Below are positions 41,739-50,317 of a stretch of DNA of 64,000 nucleotides, piece after piece; the first letter of the stretch is position 1; every line of letters starts with the position of its first letter. The notes under the pieces are model-generated. The model saw only the letters and a program-made list of their open reading frames with translations. It was not told the origin of the DNA and did no database searches. Origin of the DNA: Streptomyces radiopugnans. Lineage in GTDB: Bacteria > Actinomycetota > Actinomycetes > Streptomycetales > Streptomycetaceae. The DNA is taken from the NCBI RefSeq assembly GCF_900110735.1, contig NZ_FOET01000014.1:1-64000 (forward strand). Direction: 5' to 3'. A program made the translations under genes and the position numbers.

Positions 41739-43298
41739 GTGTTCGACACTCTCTCCGATCGCCTCACAGCGACGTTCAAGAACCTCAGGGGCAAGGGCCG
41801 TCTGAGCGAGGCGGACATCGACGCCACGGCGCGCGAGATCCGTATCGCCCTGCTGGAGGCGGATGTCGCACTGCCCGTGGTGCGGGCCTTCATCAAGCAG
41901 GTCAAGGAGCGCGCCCTCGGCGCCGAGGTCTCCAAGGCCCTGAACCCGGCCCAGCAGGTCATCAAGATCGTCAACGAGGAGCTGATCGGCATCCTCGGAG
42001 GCGAGACCCGCCGTCTGCGGTTCGCCAAGAACCCGCCGACGGTGATCATGCTCGCCGGTCTGCAGGGCGCGGGCAAGACCACGCTCGCGGGCAAGCTTGG
42101 CCGCTGGCTCAAGGCGCAGGGCCACACCCCGCTGCTGGTCGCCTGCGACCTGCAGCGCCCCAACGCCGTCAACCAGCTCACCGTCGTCGCCGAGCGCGCG
42201 GGCGTGGGCATCTACGCGCCCGAGCCGGGCAACGGCGTCGGCGACCCGGTGAAGGTCGCCGAGGACTCCATCGAGTACGCCCGCACCAAGCAGTACGACG
42301 TCGTCGTCGTCGACACCGCCGGCCGTCTGGGCATCGACGCCGAGATGATGCGGCAGGCCGCCGACATCCGCGACGCCGTCCGCCCCGACGAGACCCTCTT
42401 CGTCGTCGACGCCATGATCGGCCAGGACGCGGTCAACACCGCCGAGGCGTTCCGCGACGGCGTCGGCTTCGACGGCGTGGTGCTCTCCAAGCTCGACGGC
42501 GACGCCCGTGGCGGCGCGGCCCTGTCGATCGCGCACGTCACCGGCCGCCAGATCATGTTCGCCTCCAACGGCGAGAAGCTGGACGACTTCGACGCGTTCC
42601 ACCCGGACCGCATGGCGTCCCGCATCCTGGGCATGGGCGACGTCCTCAGCCTCATCGAGAAGGCCGAGCAGACCTTCAGCCGGCAAGAGGCCGAGCAGAT
42701 GGCCGCCAAGCTGGCCAAGGGGCCCAAGGAGTTCACCCTCGACGACTTCCTGGCCCAGATGGAGCAGGTCCGCAAGATGGGCTCCATCTCCAAGCTGCTG
42801 GGGATGATGCCCGGCATGGGGCAGATCCGGGAGCAGATCAACGACATCGACGAGCGCGACGTGGACCGCACCGCCGCGATCATCAAGTCGATGACCCCGG
42901 CCGAGCGCACCGACCCCACGATCATCAACGGTTCGCGGCGGGCCCGTATCGCCCGCGGCTCCGGCGTGGACGTCAGCGCGGTGAAGAACCTCGTGGAGCG
43001 CTTCTTCGAGGCCCGCAAGATGATGTCCCGCATGGCCCAGGGCGGCGGCATGCCGGGGATGCCCGGGATGCCGGGCATGCCGGGGATGGGCGGCGGTGCC
43101 CGGAAGAAGGGCAAGCAGCAGAAGAAGGCCAGGGGCAAGCAGCGCTCGGGCAACCCGATGAAGCGCAAGGCCGAGGAGCAGGCCGTGGCCGAGCGCCGCG
43201 CCGCGGGCCAGGGCGGTGCCTTCGGACTGCCCGGCGGCCAGGGACCGGAGGACTTCGAGCTGCCCCAGGAGTTCAAGGACATGCTCCCGCCCAAGTGA
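41739..43298 (+). CDS. ffh: Signal recognition particle protein Ffh
   Basis: Ffh (519 residues) binds signal peptides and 4.5S RNA. N domain residues 1-90, G domain with GLQGAGKTTLAGKLG, DLQRPNAVNQL, DTAGRLGID and SKLDGDARGG, then the methionine-rich M domain from about residue 320 (LGMMPGMGQ, SRRARIARGSG-containing RNA-binding helix). The C-terminus is longer than in E. coli, with repeated MPG units and a lysine-rich stretch. I start at GTG 41739 (GAAGGA upstream), because conserved sequence begins FDTLSDRL. A TACTCT -10-like element lies at 41683. Confidence 0.97.
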   Translation: MFDTLSDRLTATFKNLRGKGRLSEADIDATAREIRIALLEADVALPVVRAFIKQVKERALGAEVSKALNPAQQVIKIVNEELIGILGGETRRLRFAKNPPTVIMLAGLQGAGKTTLAGKLGRWLKAQGHTPLLVACDLQRPNAVNQLTVVAERAGVGIYAPEPGNGVGDPVKVAEDSIEYARTKQYDVVVVDTAGRLGIDAEMMRQAADIRDAVRPDETLFVVDAMIGQDAVNTAEAFRDGVGFDGVVLSKLDGDARGGAALSIAHVTGRQIMFASNGEKLDDFDAFHPDRMASRILGMGDVLSLIEKAEQTFSRQEAEQMAAKLAKGPKEFTLDDFLAQMEQVRKMGSISKLLGMMPGMGQIREQINDIDERDVDRTAAIIKSMTPAERTDPTIINGSRRARIARGSGVDVSAVKNLVERFFEARKMMSRMAQGGGMPGMPGMPGMPGMGGGARKKGKQQKKARGKQRSGNPMKRKAEEQAVAERRAAGQGGAFGLPGGQGPEDFELPQEFKDMLPPK

Positions 43299-43343
43299 CC
43301 GGCCGGTGACGCGGGCCGCCCGTACGGCCGGGTGGGCAGCACG

Positions 43344-43398
43344 CGCGCGGAGGGGCGGCGCCGGGACCGTGAAAGGCCCGGCGCCGCCCCTCCGCGCG
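43344..43398. terminator. Bidirectional terminator between ffh and the methyltransferase gene
   Basis: A perfect 22-bp inverted repeat starting CGCGCGGAGG with an 11-nt loop, between convergent genes. Confidence 0.88.
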
Positions 43399-43435
43399 TT
43401 CGCCGCCCGCCGCCCGCCCGCGGTCGGCGGCACCC

Positions 43436-44245
43436 TCAGGTCATGGCGACCACGTAGCGGAACAGGTTCTGCATCCACACGGTGCCGTCCGGCCGTACGT
43501 GCGGGCGCAGCGCCTCGGCCAGTTCCTTGGCGACCTGCTCCTCGTCCGTCGCCCGGACGGCCGCGTCGTACAGACCGGTCGAGACCAGCCCGCGCACCGC
43601 GCTGTCCAGATCGGCGTAGCCGAAGGGGCACGCCACCCGGCCCGAGCCGTCGGGGCGCAGCCCGGCCCGCCGCGCCAGGTCCTCCAGATCGTCCCGGCCG
43701 CCCGGCCGCCAGCACCGGCCCGCCGCGCGCTCCGGCTCGGCCAGGCGCTGGGCCACCCGCAGCGCGGGGGCCGCGGCACACCGCTCGGCCGGCCCCCAGC
43801 CCGCCAGCACCACCGGCACGCCCCGGCCGGCCGTCTGGGCCACCCGGGCGAGCACGGCGGCGTCGGGCAGGGCGTCGAAGGCGGTCACCAGCGTCGGGGG
43901 CGGCCCCTCGCGCAGGGCCGCGCCGTCCGGTCCGCCGTCCGGCCCGCCCGGCAGCACCCGCGCGGTCCAGTGCCGCGCGCCCCACTGCGGCTCCGGCAGC
44001 AGCCGCTGCCGGGCCAGTTCCAGGCGTGCCTCGTCGGTGTCCGTCCCCGTGACGGTCGCGCCCCGGGCCGCCGCCATCACCAGCGCCAGGCCCGAGCCGC
44101 AGCCCAGACCCAGCACATGGGAGTGCCGTCCGACCTCGAACCGCTCGTATACCGCCTCGTAGAGCGGAACCAGCATCCGTTCCTGAATCTCCGCCCAGTC
44201 CCGGGCGGGCCGCGGGAGGTGCCGCTGTGCGAGCGTGGGTGCCAT
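43436..44245 (-). CDS. SAM-dependent methyltransferase, substrate unknown
   Basis: A 269-residue class I methyltransferase. The SAM-binding loop is HVLGLGCGSGLALVMA (about residues 38-53), followed by an acidic strand end VTGTDTDEARLELA. The C-terminal part is Arg/Ala-rich with WMQNLFRYVVA at the end. The first conserved residues are near the ATG at 44245. It is divergent from proS and convergent with ffh. Family members in this slot are seen in streptomycetes; whether the target is a small molecule or RNA is unknown. Confidence 0.8.
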   Translation of the reverse strand: MAPTLAQRHLPRPARDWAEIQERMLVPLYEAVYERFEVGRHSHVLGLGCGSGLALVMAAARGATVTGTDTDEARLELARQRLLPEPQWGARHWTARVLPGGPDGGPDGAALREGPPPTLVTAFDALPDAAVLARVAQTAGRGVPVVLAGWGPAERCAAAPALRVAQRLAEPERAAGRCWRPGGRDDLEDLARRAGLRPDGSGRVACPFGYADLDSAVRGLVSTGLYDAAVRATDEEQVAKELAEALRPHVRPDGTVWMQNLFRYVVAMT

Positions 44246-44451
44246 CGCAACATCCCCATTCCGATGGAAGGATCGCCGGATAACCGGCCGCCGTCTCGTC
44301 CCCCGAGAGGTCCTGTAGTCCCCGAAAGCCAGGGAACTGCGCATCTGTCCCCGAGTCCAGAGGGGCGCCGGGGTGTTTCCACCCGCGCTTGCCCGCGCGC
44401 ACTCCTACGTTCCCCCGGCAGTCCGGTTCACGCATCCGCAGCAGACCGCCG

Positions 44452-44457
44452 TAACAT
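44452..44457 (+). promoter_or_regulatory. -10 element of proS
   Basis: TAACAT ends 7 nt before the ATG at 44465 with no Shine-Dalgarno. A -35 is not clear. Confidence 0.4.
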
Positions 44458-44464
44458 GCGCGGC

Positions 44465-45880
44465 ATGGCAAAGGCTCCCGTGCTCACCCCCCAGGCGGAG
44501 GACTTCCCGCGCTGGTACCAGGACGTGATCAACAAGGCCGAGCTGGCCGACAACGGGCCGGTGCGCGGCACCATGGTCATCCGACCGTACGGGTACGGGC
44601 TCTGGGAGCGGATGCAGAGCGAGATGGACGCCCGCATCAAGGCCGCGGGCGCCGACAACGCCTACTTCCCCCTGTTCATCCCGCAGTCCTACCTGACCAG
44701 GGAGGCCGAGCACGTCGAGGGCTTCGCCCCCGAGCTGGCGGTCGTCACGCACGGCGGCGGCAAGGAGCTGGAGGAGCCGGTGGTCGTCCGGCCCACCTCC
44801 GAGACGATCATCAACGAGTACTTCTCGAAGTGGGTGCAGAGCTACCGCGACCTGCCCCTGCTGATCAACCAGTGGGCCAACGTGGTGCGCTGGGAAATGC
44901 GTCCGAGGGTCTTCCTGCGAACGAGTGAGTTCCTGTGGCAGGAGGGGCACACCGCCCACGCCACCTACGAGGACGCACGCGACTACGCCGCCCGCATCCA
45001 CCGCGAGGTCTACGCCGACTTCATGGAGAACGTCCTGGCCATGGACGTCGTGCTGGGCCGCAAGACCCCCAGGGAGCGCTTCGCGGGCGCCATCAACACC
45101 CTCACCCTGGAGGGCATGATGGGTGACGGCAAGGCCCTGCAGATGGGCACCAGCCACGAGCTGGGCCAGAACTTCGCCAAGGCGTTCGACACCCGCTACC
45201 TGTCGAAGGACGGCGGGCGGGAGCTGGTCTGGCAGACCTCCTGGGGCACCTCCACCCGCATGGTCGGCGGCCTGATCATGATGCACGGCGACGACGGCGG
45301 GCTGCGGATCCCGCCGCGCCTGGCCCCCGTCCAGGCCGTCGTCCTGGCCATCAAGGGCGACGACGCGGTGCTGGCCAAGGTCCGCGAGGTCGGCGACCGG
45401 CTCGCCGCGGCCGGTGTCCGGGTGAAGGTGGACGACCGCACCGACACCCCCTTCGGCCGCCGGGCGGTGGACTGGGAGCTCAAGGGCGTGCCGCTGCGCG
45501 TCGAGATCGGCCCGCGCGACCTGGAGAGCGGCACCGCGATGCTGGTCCGCCGCATCGCCGGGGGCAAGGAACCGGTGGCAGTCGACGCCCTGGCCGAGCT
45601 GTGCCCGAGGATCCTGGAGGAGGACCAGGCGCTGCTGCTGCGCCGGTCCCGCGAGCGCCGCGAGGCCCGCACCTCGGACGTGCGGACGGTGGAGGAGGCC
45701 GCCGAGGCCGCCGCCGGCGGCGGCTGGGCCCGCATCCCCTGGGCCGACCTGGGCCCGGAGGGCGAGGCGAGGCTCGCGGAGCAGTCCGTCACGGTGCGCT
45801 GCCTGGTCGGCGAGGACGGGTCGGTACCCGAGTCCGACGACGCCCCCGGTACGGTGGCCGTGGTCGCCCGCGCCTACTGA
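44465..45880 (+). CDS. proS: Prolyl-tRNA synthetase (archaeal/eukaryotic-like type)
   Basis: This class II enzyme charges tRNA-Pro. The 471-residue length, the lack of the bacterial insertion domain and the start AKAPVLTPQAEDFPRWYQDV place it in the short eukaryote/archaea-like ProS type. Motif 2 is RWEMRPRVFLRTSEFLWQEG; motif 3 lies in TSTRMVGGLIMMHGDDGGLR. An in-frame ATG at 44456 is possible, but it overlaps the -10, so I prefer 44465. Streptomycetes often carry a second ProS elsewhere; that cannot be judged here. Confidence 0.95.
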   Translation: MAKAPVLTPQAEDFPRWYQDVINKAELADNGPVRGTMVIRPYGYGLWERMQSEMDARIKAAGADNAYFPLFIPQSYLTREAEHVEGFAPELAVVTHGGGKELEEPVVVRPTSETIINEYFSKWVQSYRDLPLLINQWANVVRWEMRPRVFLRTSEFLWQEGHTAHATYEDARDYAARIHREVYADFMENVLAMDVVLGRKTPRERFAGAINTLTLEGMMGDGKALQMGTSHELGQNFAKAFDTRYLSKDGGRELVWQTSWGTSTRMVGGLIMMHGDDGGLRIPPRLAPVQAVVLAIKGDDAVLAKVREVGDRLAAAGVRVKVDDRTDTPFGRRAVDWELKGVPLRVEIGPRDLESGTAMLVRRIAGGKEPVAVDALAELCPRILEEDQALLLRRSRERREARTSDVRTVEEAAEAAAGGGWARIPWADLGPEGEARLAEQSVTVRCLVGEDGSVPESDDAPGTVAVVARAY

Positions 45881-46049
45881 GGCGCCCCGTGACGCCCCCG
45901 CCCCGGCCGGTCCCCGCCCGGGGCGGGTCCTCCCGGATCGGCATACCCGTCCCGTCGGCGCGCATCAACCTGAACTGACTGGTAGGTGCAAATTATTTGG
46001 GATGCCCCGTAATCGGAACACCGGGACACTCTGGCTCGTTGTGCACGAC

Positions 46050-46652
46050 GTGAGCACGACACCACCTGTACTCGCCGCCGAGCTGGCGCTCGCGTGGGCC
46101 GACATCCAACGGCACCACCCGGAGCTGCCCGACCTGGCCGCGCCCGAATCGCTGATCGGGGAGTCGTCGTCCGCCTGCGGCGCCGAGCTCTCCTTCGAAC
46201 GGCTGCTGCACGAGGCCGTCCACGGGATCGCCGCCGCCCGCGGAGTCCGGGACACCTCGCGCGCCGGCCGATACCACAACCGCCGCTTCCTGGCGATCGC
46301 CGAGGAACTGGGCCTGGAGCACTCGGAGGAGCCGCATCCGAGCAGCGGCTTCTCGCTGGTCGTGATGAAGCCCGAGACCAGAAGGCGCTACCGGCCCACC
46401 ATCGAGCGGCTGCAGCGCGCCCTGCGTGCCCACAGCGCCGCCACCGCCACCGACACCTCCCGCGCCTTCCGCGGCCCCGCCGCGCGGCACGGTTCGTCGG
46501 GCGGCGGGGTGCGGGTCAAGGCCGTGTGCGACTGCGGGCGCAACGTCCGGGTCGTCCCGTCCGTACTGGCCCAGGCGCCGATCATGTGCGGGGCCTGCGG
46601 GAAGCCGTTCCGCATCCCGGACAAGGAGAAGGAGGCGGTCGGGGTGGGCTGA
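46050..46652 (+). CDS. SprT-like putative zinc metallopeptidase with zinc ribbon
   Basis: About 200 residues. The central FERLLHEAVHGIAAARG carries HEAVH, a HExxH zinc-peptidase motif; GRYHNRRFLAIAEELGL downstream resembles the SprT pattern in which a conserved His completes the metal site. A C-terminal zinc-ribbon-like region has CDCG and CGAC near residues 153-180. SprT-like and Spartan proteases act on DNA-protein crosslinks, but that is knowledge of relatives. The start is uncertain: GTG 46050 is my choice because the extension from ATG 46002 looks non-conserved. No Shine-Dalgarno is seen. Confidence 0.75.
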   Translation: MSTTPPVLAAELALAWADIQRHHPELPDLAAPESLIGESSSACGAELSFERLLHEAVHGIAAARGVRDTSRAGRYHNRRFLAIAEELGLEHSEEPHPSSGFSLVVMKPETRRRYRPTIERLQRALRAHSAATATDTSRAFRGPAARHGSSGGGVRVKAVCDCGRNVRVVPSVLAQAPIMCGACGKPFRIPDKEKEAVGVG

Positions 46653-46855
46653 GGCGCCGCGGACGGGGCCGGGAGGCCGGCCGCCCCCGCGGGGTGCGGC
46701 ACAAGAGGTGTGGCACAATGGGCGGCTGTACTCGACAGCCGCACAGGACCCCTCTCTCCTCCGGCTGACGCGTCCACTCGGACACTCGGGTACCACAACC
46801 CCACGTGGCATCCCGCCGTGTCCAACCACGCCAAAGACCAGGAGACACCACAGCC

Positions 46856-47290
46856 GTGGCAGTCAAGATCAAGCTGAAGCGACTGGGCAAGATCCGTTCG
46901 CCTCACTACCGCATCATCGTCGCCGACTCCCGTACCCGTCGCGACGGCCGGGCCATCGAGGAGATCGGTCTGTACCACCCGGTGCAGAACCCCTCTCGTA
47001 TCGAGGTCGACTCGGAGCGCGTCCAGTACTGGCTGGGTGTCGGCGCGCAGCCGACCGAGCCGGTCCTGGCCATCCTGAAGGTCACCGGCGACTGGCAGAA
47101 GTTCAAGGGTCTGCCGGCCCCGGAGCCGATGAAGGTCGCCGAGCCCAAGGCCGACAAGCGCGCCCTCTTCGAGGCCGCCGCCAAGGAGTCGGCGGACGAG
47201 CCCAAGGGTGAGGCCATCACCCAGAAGGCGAAGAAGGCCGACAAGAAGGCGGACGAGGCCGAGGCCGCCGCCGAGTCGACCGAGGCGTGA
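46856..47290 (+). CDS. rpsP: 30S ribosomal protein S16
   Basis: S16 (144 residues) stabilises the 30S subunit. AVKIKLKRLGKIRSPHYRII and DGRAIEEIGLYHP are canonical. The C-terminal 60 residues are a Lys/Ala/Glu-rich extension typical of Actinobacteria. GTG start with AGGAGA upstream. First gene of rpsP-KH-rimM-trmD-rplS. Confidence 0.97.
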   Translation: MAVKIKLKRLGKIRSPHYRIIVADSRTRRDGRAIEEIGLYHPVQNPSRIEVDSERVQYWLGVGAQPTEPVLAILKVTGDWQKFKGLPAPEPMKVAEPKADKRALFEAAAKESADEPKGEAITQKAKKADKKADEAEAAAESTEA

Positions 47291-47292
47291 CC

Positions 47293-47532
47293 ATGCTGGA
47301 AGAGGCCCTCGACCATCTGGTGAAGGGCATCGTCGACCACCCCGACGAGGTGCAGGTCGCCTCCCGCAACCTGCGTCGCGGGCGCGTGCTGGAGGTCCGG
47401 GTCCACCCCGACGACCTCGGCAAGGTGATCGGCCGCAACGGCCGCACCGCACGCGCGCTGCGCACCGTCGTGGGCGCTCTCGGCGGGCGGGGCGTCCGCG
47501 TCGACCTCGTCGACGTGGACCAGGTCCGCTGA
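47293..47532 (+). CDS. KH-domain RNA-binding protein
   Basis: A 79-residue single-KH protein (KhpA/YlqC type). DLGKVIGRNGRTARALRTVV contains the GxxG loop. It starts 2 bp after the rpsP stop. KhpA proteins bind RNA and in other bacteria affect cell division; the position between rpsP and rimM is widely conserved. Confidence 0.93.
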   Translation: MLEEALDHLVKGIVDHPDEVQVASRNLRRGRVLEVRVHPDDLGKVIGRNGRTARALRTVVGALGGRGVRVDLVDVDQVR

Positions 47533-47559
47533 GGGCCGCAGCAGACAACGCAGAGCACC

Positions 47560-47600
47560 GGCACGGGCCGGGGGCGGCACCGCCGCCCCCGGCCCGTGCC
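47560..47600 (+). terminator. Hairpin between the KH gene and rimM
   Basis: A perfect 18-bp inverted repeat GGCACGGGCCGGGGGCGG / CCGCCCCCGGCCCGTGCC with a 5-nt loop. It may attenuate transcription within the operon. Confidence 0.75.
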
Positions 47601-47673
47601 CGTGACCGCCGCCGTGCGCGGACCGAGCGCGGGGCGGCACAAGGGAACCGGCGAGAACCTGGAGTGACGAGCA

Positions 47674-48252
47674 GTGCAGCTGGTAGTCGCGCGCATCGGC
47701 CGTGCCCACGGGATCAAGGGCGAGGTCACGGTGGAGGTGCGCACCGATGAACCCGAGGTGCGCCTCGCCCCCGGCGCGGTCCTGGCCACCGACCCCGCCT
47801 CCGCAGGGCCCCTGACCATCGAGTCCGGGCGTGTCCACAGCGGCCGGCTGCTGCTGCGCTTCGCGGGCGTGGGGGACCGCACCGCCGCCGAGGCGCTGCG
47901 CAACACCCTGCTGATCGCCGAGGTCGACCCGGAGGAGACCCCCGAGGACCCCGACGAGTACTACGACCACCAGCTGATCGACCTCGACGTCGTCACCCGC
48001 GACGGAACGCCCGTCGGCCGGATCGAGGAGATCGCCCACCTGCCCCACCAGGACCTGCTCGTGGTGCGCAGGGCCGACGGCGGCGAGGTGCTCGTCCCCT
48101 TCGTCGGTGAGATCGTCCCCGAGATCGACCTGGAAGGGCAGCGGGCCGTCATCGACCCGCCGCCCGGACTCATCGACGACCGCGCCGAGATCGCCGGATC
48201 CCGCACCGGGAGCGGCGCGGGGGACGCCGGGAACGGTGAGGACGGCGCCTGA
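47674..48252 (+). CDS. rimM: 16S rRNA processing protein RimM
   Basis: RimM (192 residues) assists 30S maturation around S19. RIGRAHGIKGEVTVEVRTDEPE and GVGDRTAAEALR form the N-terminal barrel; DEYYDHQLIDLDV and LVPFVGEIVPEIDLEGQRAVI form the PRC-barrel. GTG start with GGAG. Its stop TGA shares one base with the trmD ATG (TGATG). Confidence 0.95.
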   Translation: MQLVVARIGRAHGIKGEVTVEVRTDEPEVRLAPGAVLATDPASAGPLTIESGRVHSGRLLLRFAGVGDRTAAEALRNTLLIAEVDPEETPEDPDEYYDHQLIDLDVVTRDGTPVGRIEEIAHLPHQDLLVVRRADGGEVLVPFVGEIVPEIDLEGQRAVIDPPPGLIDDRAEIAGSRTGSGAGDAGNGEDGA

Positions 48253-49073
48253 TGCGGATCGACGTCGTCACGATCTTCCCCGAGTACCTGGAGCCGCTCG
48301 ACGTCTCCCTGGTGGGCAAGGCACGCGCCCGCGGCCTGCTCGACGTACGCGTCCACGACCTGCGGCAGTGGACCCACGACCGGCACAACACCGTCGACGA
48401 CACCCCCTACGGCGGCGGCCCCGGCATGGTCATGAAGCCCGAGCCGTGGGGCGAGGCGCTGGACTCGGTCATCGCCTCGGGCGCGGACGGGCAGGGGGAG
48501 GGACCGGTCCTGGTCGTCCCCACCCCCAGCGGCAGTCCGTTCACCCAGGAGACCGCCGTCGAACTGGCCGCCGAGCCGTGGCTGGTCTTCACCCCCGCCC
48601 GCTACGAGGGCATCGACCGCCGCGTCATCGAGGAGTACGGCGAGCGCCTGCGGGTGCGCGAGCTGTCCATCGGCGACTACGTGCTGGCCGGCGGAGAGGC
48701 GCCCGTCCTGGTCATGGTGGAGGCCGTCGCCCGGCTGCTGCCCGGGGTCCTGGGCAACGCCGAGTCCCACCGCGACGACTCCTTCGCGCCCGGGGCCATG
48801 GCCGACCTCCTGGAGGGCCCCGTCTACACCAAGCCGCCGGTGTGGCGCGGCCGGGACATTCCCGAAGTGCTGCTCAGCGGCCACCACGGCAGGATCGCCC
48901 GCTGGCGCCGGGACCAGGCGTTCCGCCGCACCGTGCGCTACCGCCCGGACCTGATCGAGAGATGCGACCCCGCGGCGCTGGACGCCGATGACCGCAGGCT
49001 GCTCGCCGAGCTGGGCTGGGCCGAGCGGCCCGACGGCCGATTTGGGCCCGTGGCCGGGGGCGTGGAAGAATAG
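48252..49073 (+). CDS. trmD: tRNA (guanine37-N1)-methyltransferase
   Basis: TrmD methylates G37 next to the anticodon and prevents +1 frameshifting. The 273-residue SPOUT enzyme shows RIDVVTIFPEYLEPL, DDTPYGGGPGMVMKPEP, ARYEGIDRRVIE and SIGDYVLAGGE with the trefoil-knot SAM site. It is translationally coupled to rimM by a one-base overlap. The C-terminus (PDGRFGPVAGGVEE) is lineage-specific. Confidence 0.96.
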   Translation: MRIDVVTIFPEYLEPLDVSLVGKARARGLLDVRVHDLRQWTHDRHNTVDDTPYGGGPGMVMKPEPWGEALDSVIASGADGQGEGPVLVVPTPSGSPFTQETAVELAAEPWLVFTPARYEGIDRRVIEEYGERLRVRELSIGDYVLAGGEAPVLVMVEAVARLLPGVLGNAESHRDDSFAPGAMADLLEGPVYTKPPVWRGRDIPEVLLSGHHGRIARWRRDQAFRRTVRYRPDLIERCDPAALDADDRRLLAELGWAERPDGRFGPVAGGVEE

Positions 49074-49202
49074 GCCGCTGCCTCGCGTCCGGCGCGCGAC
49101 CCTGCCACAGGGGGACCAACGCCCGACCGGTACGGCGGCTCACCGAACCCAACGAACGATTCCGCCGATGACCTGTGGCATCGGCGAGGAAAGCAGACGG
49201 TC

Positions 49203-49550
49203 ATGCACCTTCTCGACAGCGTCGACTCCGCCTCGCTGCGCAGCGACATCCCCAGCTTCCGCCCCGGCGACACCGTCAACGTCCACGTGCGCGTCATCGA
49301 GGGCAACCGCTCCCGTGTGCAGCAGTTCAAGGGTGTCGTCATCCGCCGCCAGGGCTCCGGCGTCCGCGAGACCTTCACCGTCCGCAAGGTCAGCTTCAGC
49401 GTCGGCGTGGAGCGCACCTTCCCGGTGCACACCCCGGTCGTCGAGAAGATCGAGGTCGTCACCCGCGGTGACGTCCGCCGCGCCAAGCTGTACTACCTGC
49501 GCGAGCTGCGCGGCAAGGCCGCCAAGATCAAGGAGAAGCGCGAGCGCTGA
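49203..49550 (+). CDS. rplS: 50S ribosomal protein L19
   Basis: L19 (115 residues) lies at the 30S-50S interface. FRPGDTVNVHVRVIEGNRSR, FKGVVIRRQG and SFSVGVERTFPVHTPVVEKIEV are canonical, and the Lys-rich end KIKEKRER is normal. ATG at 49203 with GAGGAAA upstream. A 129-bp gap separates it from trmD. Confidence 0.97.
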   Translation: MHLLDSVDSASLRSDIPSFRPGDTVNVHVRVIEGNRSRVQQFKGVVIRRQGSGVRETFTVRKVSFSVGVERTFPVHTPVVEKIEVVTRGDVRRAKLYYLRELRGKAAKIKEKRER

Positions 49551-49568
49551 TCCGCGACCGGCCCGCGC

Positions 49569-49604
49569 GGCGGAGCGCCGGACGCCCCGGTGTCCGGCGC
49601 CGCC
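49569..49604 (+). terminator. rplS terminator
   Basis: Inverted repeat GCGCCGGAC-N8-GTCCGGCGC with further outer pairing (GGCG / CGCC), 25 bp after rplS. Confidence 0.65.
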
Positions 49605-49675
49605 CGCGGGGTACGGCCCCCGCGCCGCTGTCCGCACCGGTGTCCGCCGCGCCGCCGGGTTAGGCTCTCGGCTCG

Positions 49676-50317
49676 ATGAACACCGACGAACAGCACACGC
49701 GATCCATGGAGCGCGACCGCTCCCCCTCCCCCGTACGGGGAGGGGGACGCCGGTCGCGTTTCGTGCGTCCGGGGGCCGCGGTCGCCGCGGTCGCCGTGCT
49801 GCTCCTGCTGGTCCACACGTTCGCGGCGGAACCCTTCCGCATTCCGAGCGGCTCCATGGGGAACACCCTCAAAGCGGGCGACCGCGTCCTGGTGAACAAG
49901 CTGGCGTACCGATTCGGCAACCTTCCGGCGCGCGGAGACGTTGTGGTGTTCGACGGCACCGGTTCGTTCGACCGGGAACCGTCGCGGGGGACCGACTACG
50001 TCAAGCGGGTCGTCGGAGTCGGTGGAGACAGGGTCAGATGCTGCGACGAGCGGGGGAGGATCGAGGTGAACGGCGAACCGGTGGACGAGGCCTACCTGTA
50101 TCCCGGCGACCGGCCCTCGGCCGTCCCGTTCGACATCGCGGTCCCCGAGGGGCGGCTGTGGGTGATGGGCGACCACCGCTCCCGGTCGAGCGATTCCCGG
50201 GACCACCTCGGAGCCCCCGGCGGCGGCACCGTGCCGGTGGAGAGGGTCATCGGACGGGCCGACTGGATCGTCTGGCCGGCCGACCGCTGGACCTCCCTGC
50301 GGGGCCGTGATGGGTAG
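49676..50317 (+). CDS. sipW: Type I signal peptidase SipW-like
   Basis: First of four type I signal peptidases, which cleave signal peptides on the outer membrane face. 213 residues: one transmembrane helix (about 34-50), catalytic Ser60 in IPSGSM and Lys110 in DYVKRVVGVGGD, then MGDHRSRSSDSR (box E). There is no C-terminal membrane anchor, the trait that separates SipW from the others in Streptomyces. The 25-residue N-terminus (SPSPVRGGGRR) is encoded by a palindrome. TAGGCT lies 9 nt before the ATG and no Shine-Dalgarno is seen. Confidence 0.93.
   Translation: MNTDEQHTRSMERDRSPSPVRGGGRRSRFVRPGAAVAAVAVLLLLVHTFAAEPFRIPSGSMGNTLKAGDRVLVNKLAYRFGNLPARGDVVVFDGTGSFDREPSRGTDYVKRVVGVGGDRVRCCDERGRIEVNGEPVDEAYLYPGDRPSAVPFDIAVPEGRLWVMGDHRSRSSDSRDHLGAPGGGTVPVERVIGRADWIVWPADRWTSLRGRDG
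49721..49747. repeat. GC-rich palindrome in the 5' end of sipW
   Basis: Perfect 11-bp arms TCCCCCTCCCC / GGGGAGGGGGA around CGTAC, inside the first 25 codons. Confidence 0.6.
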
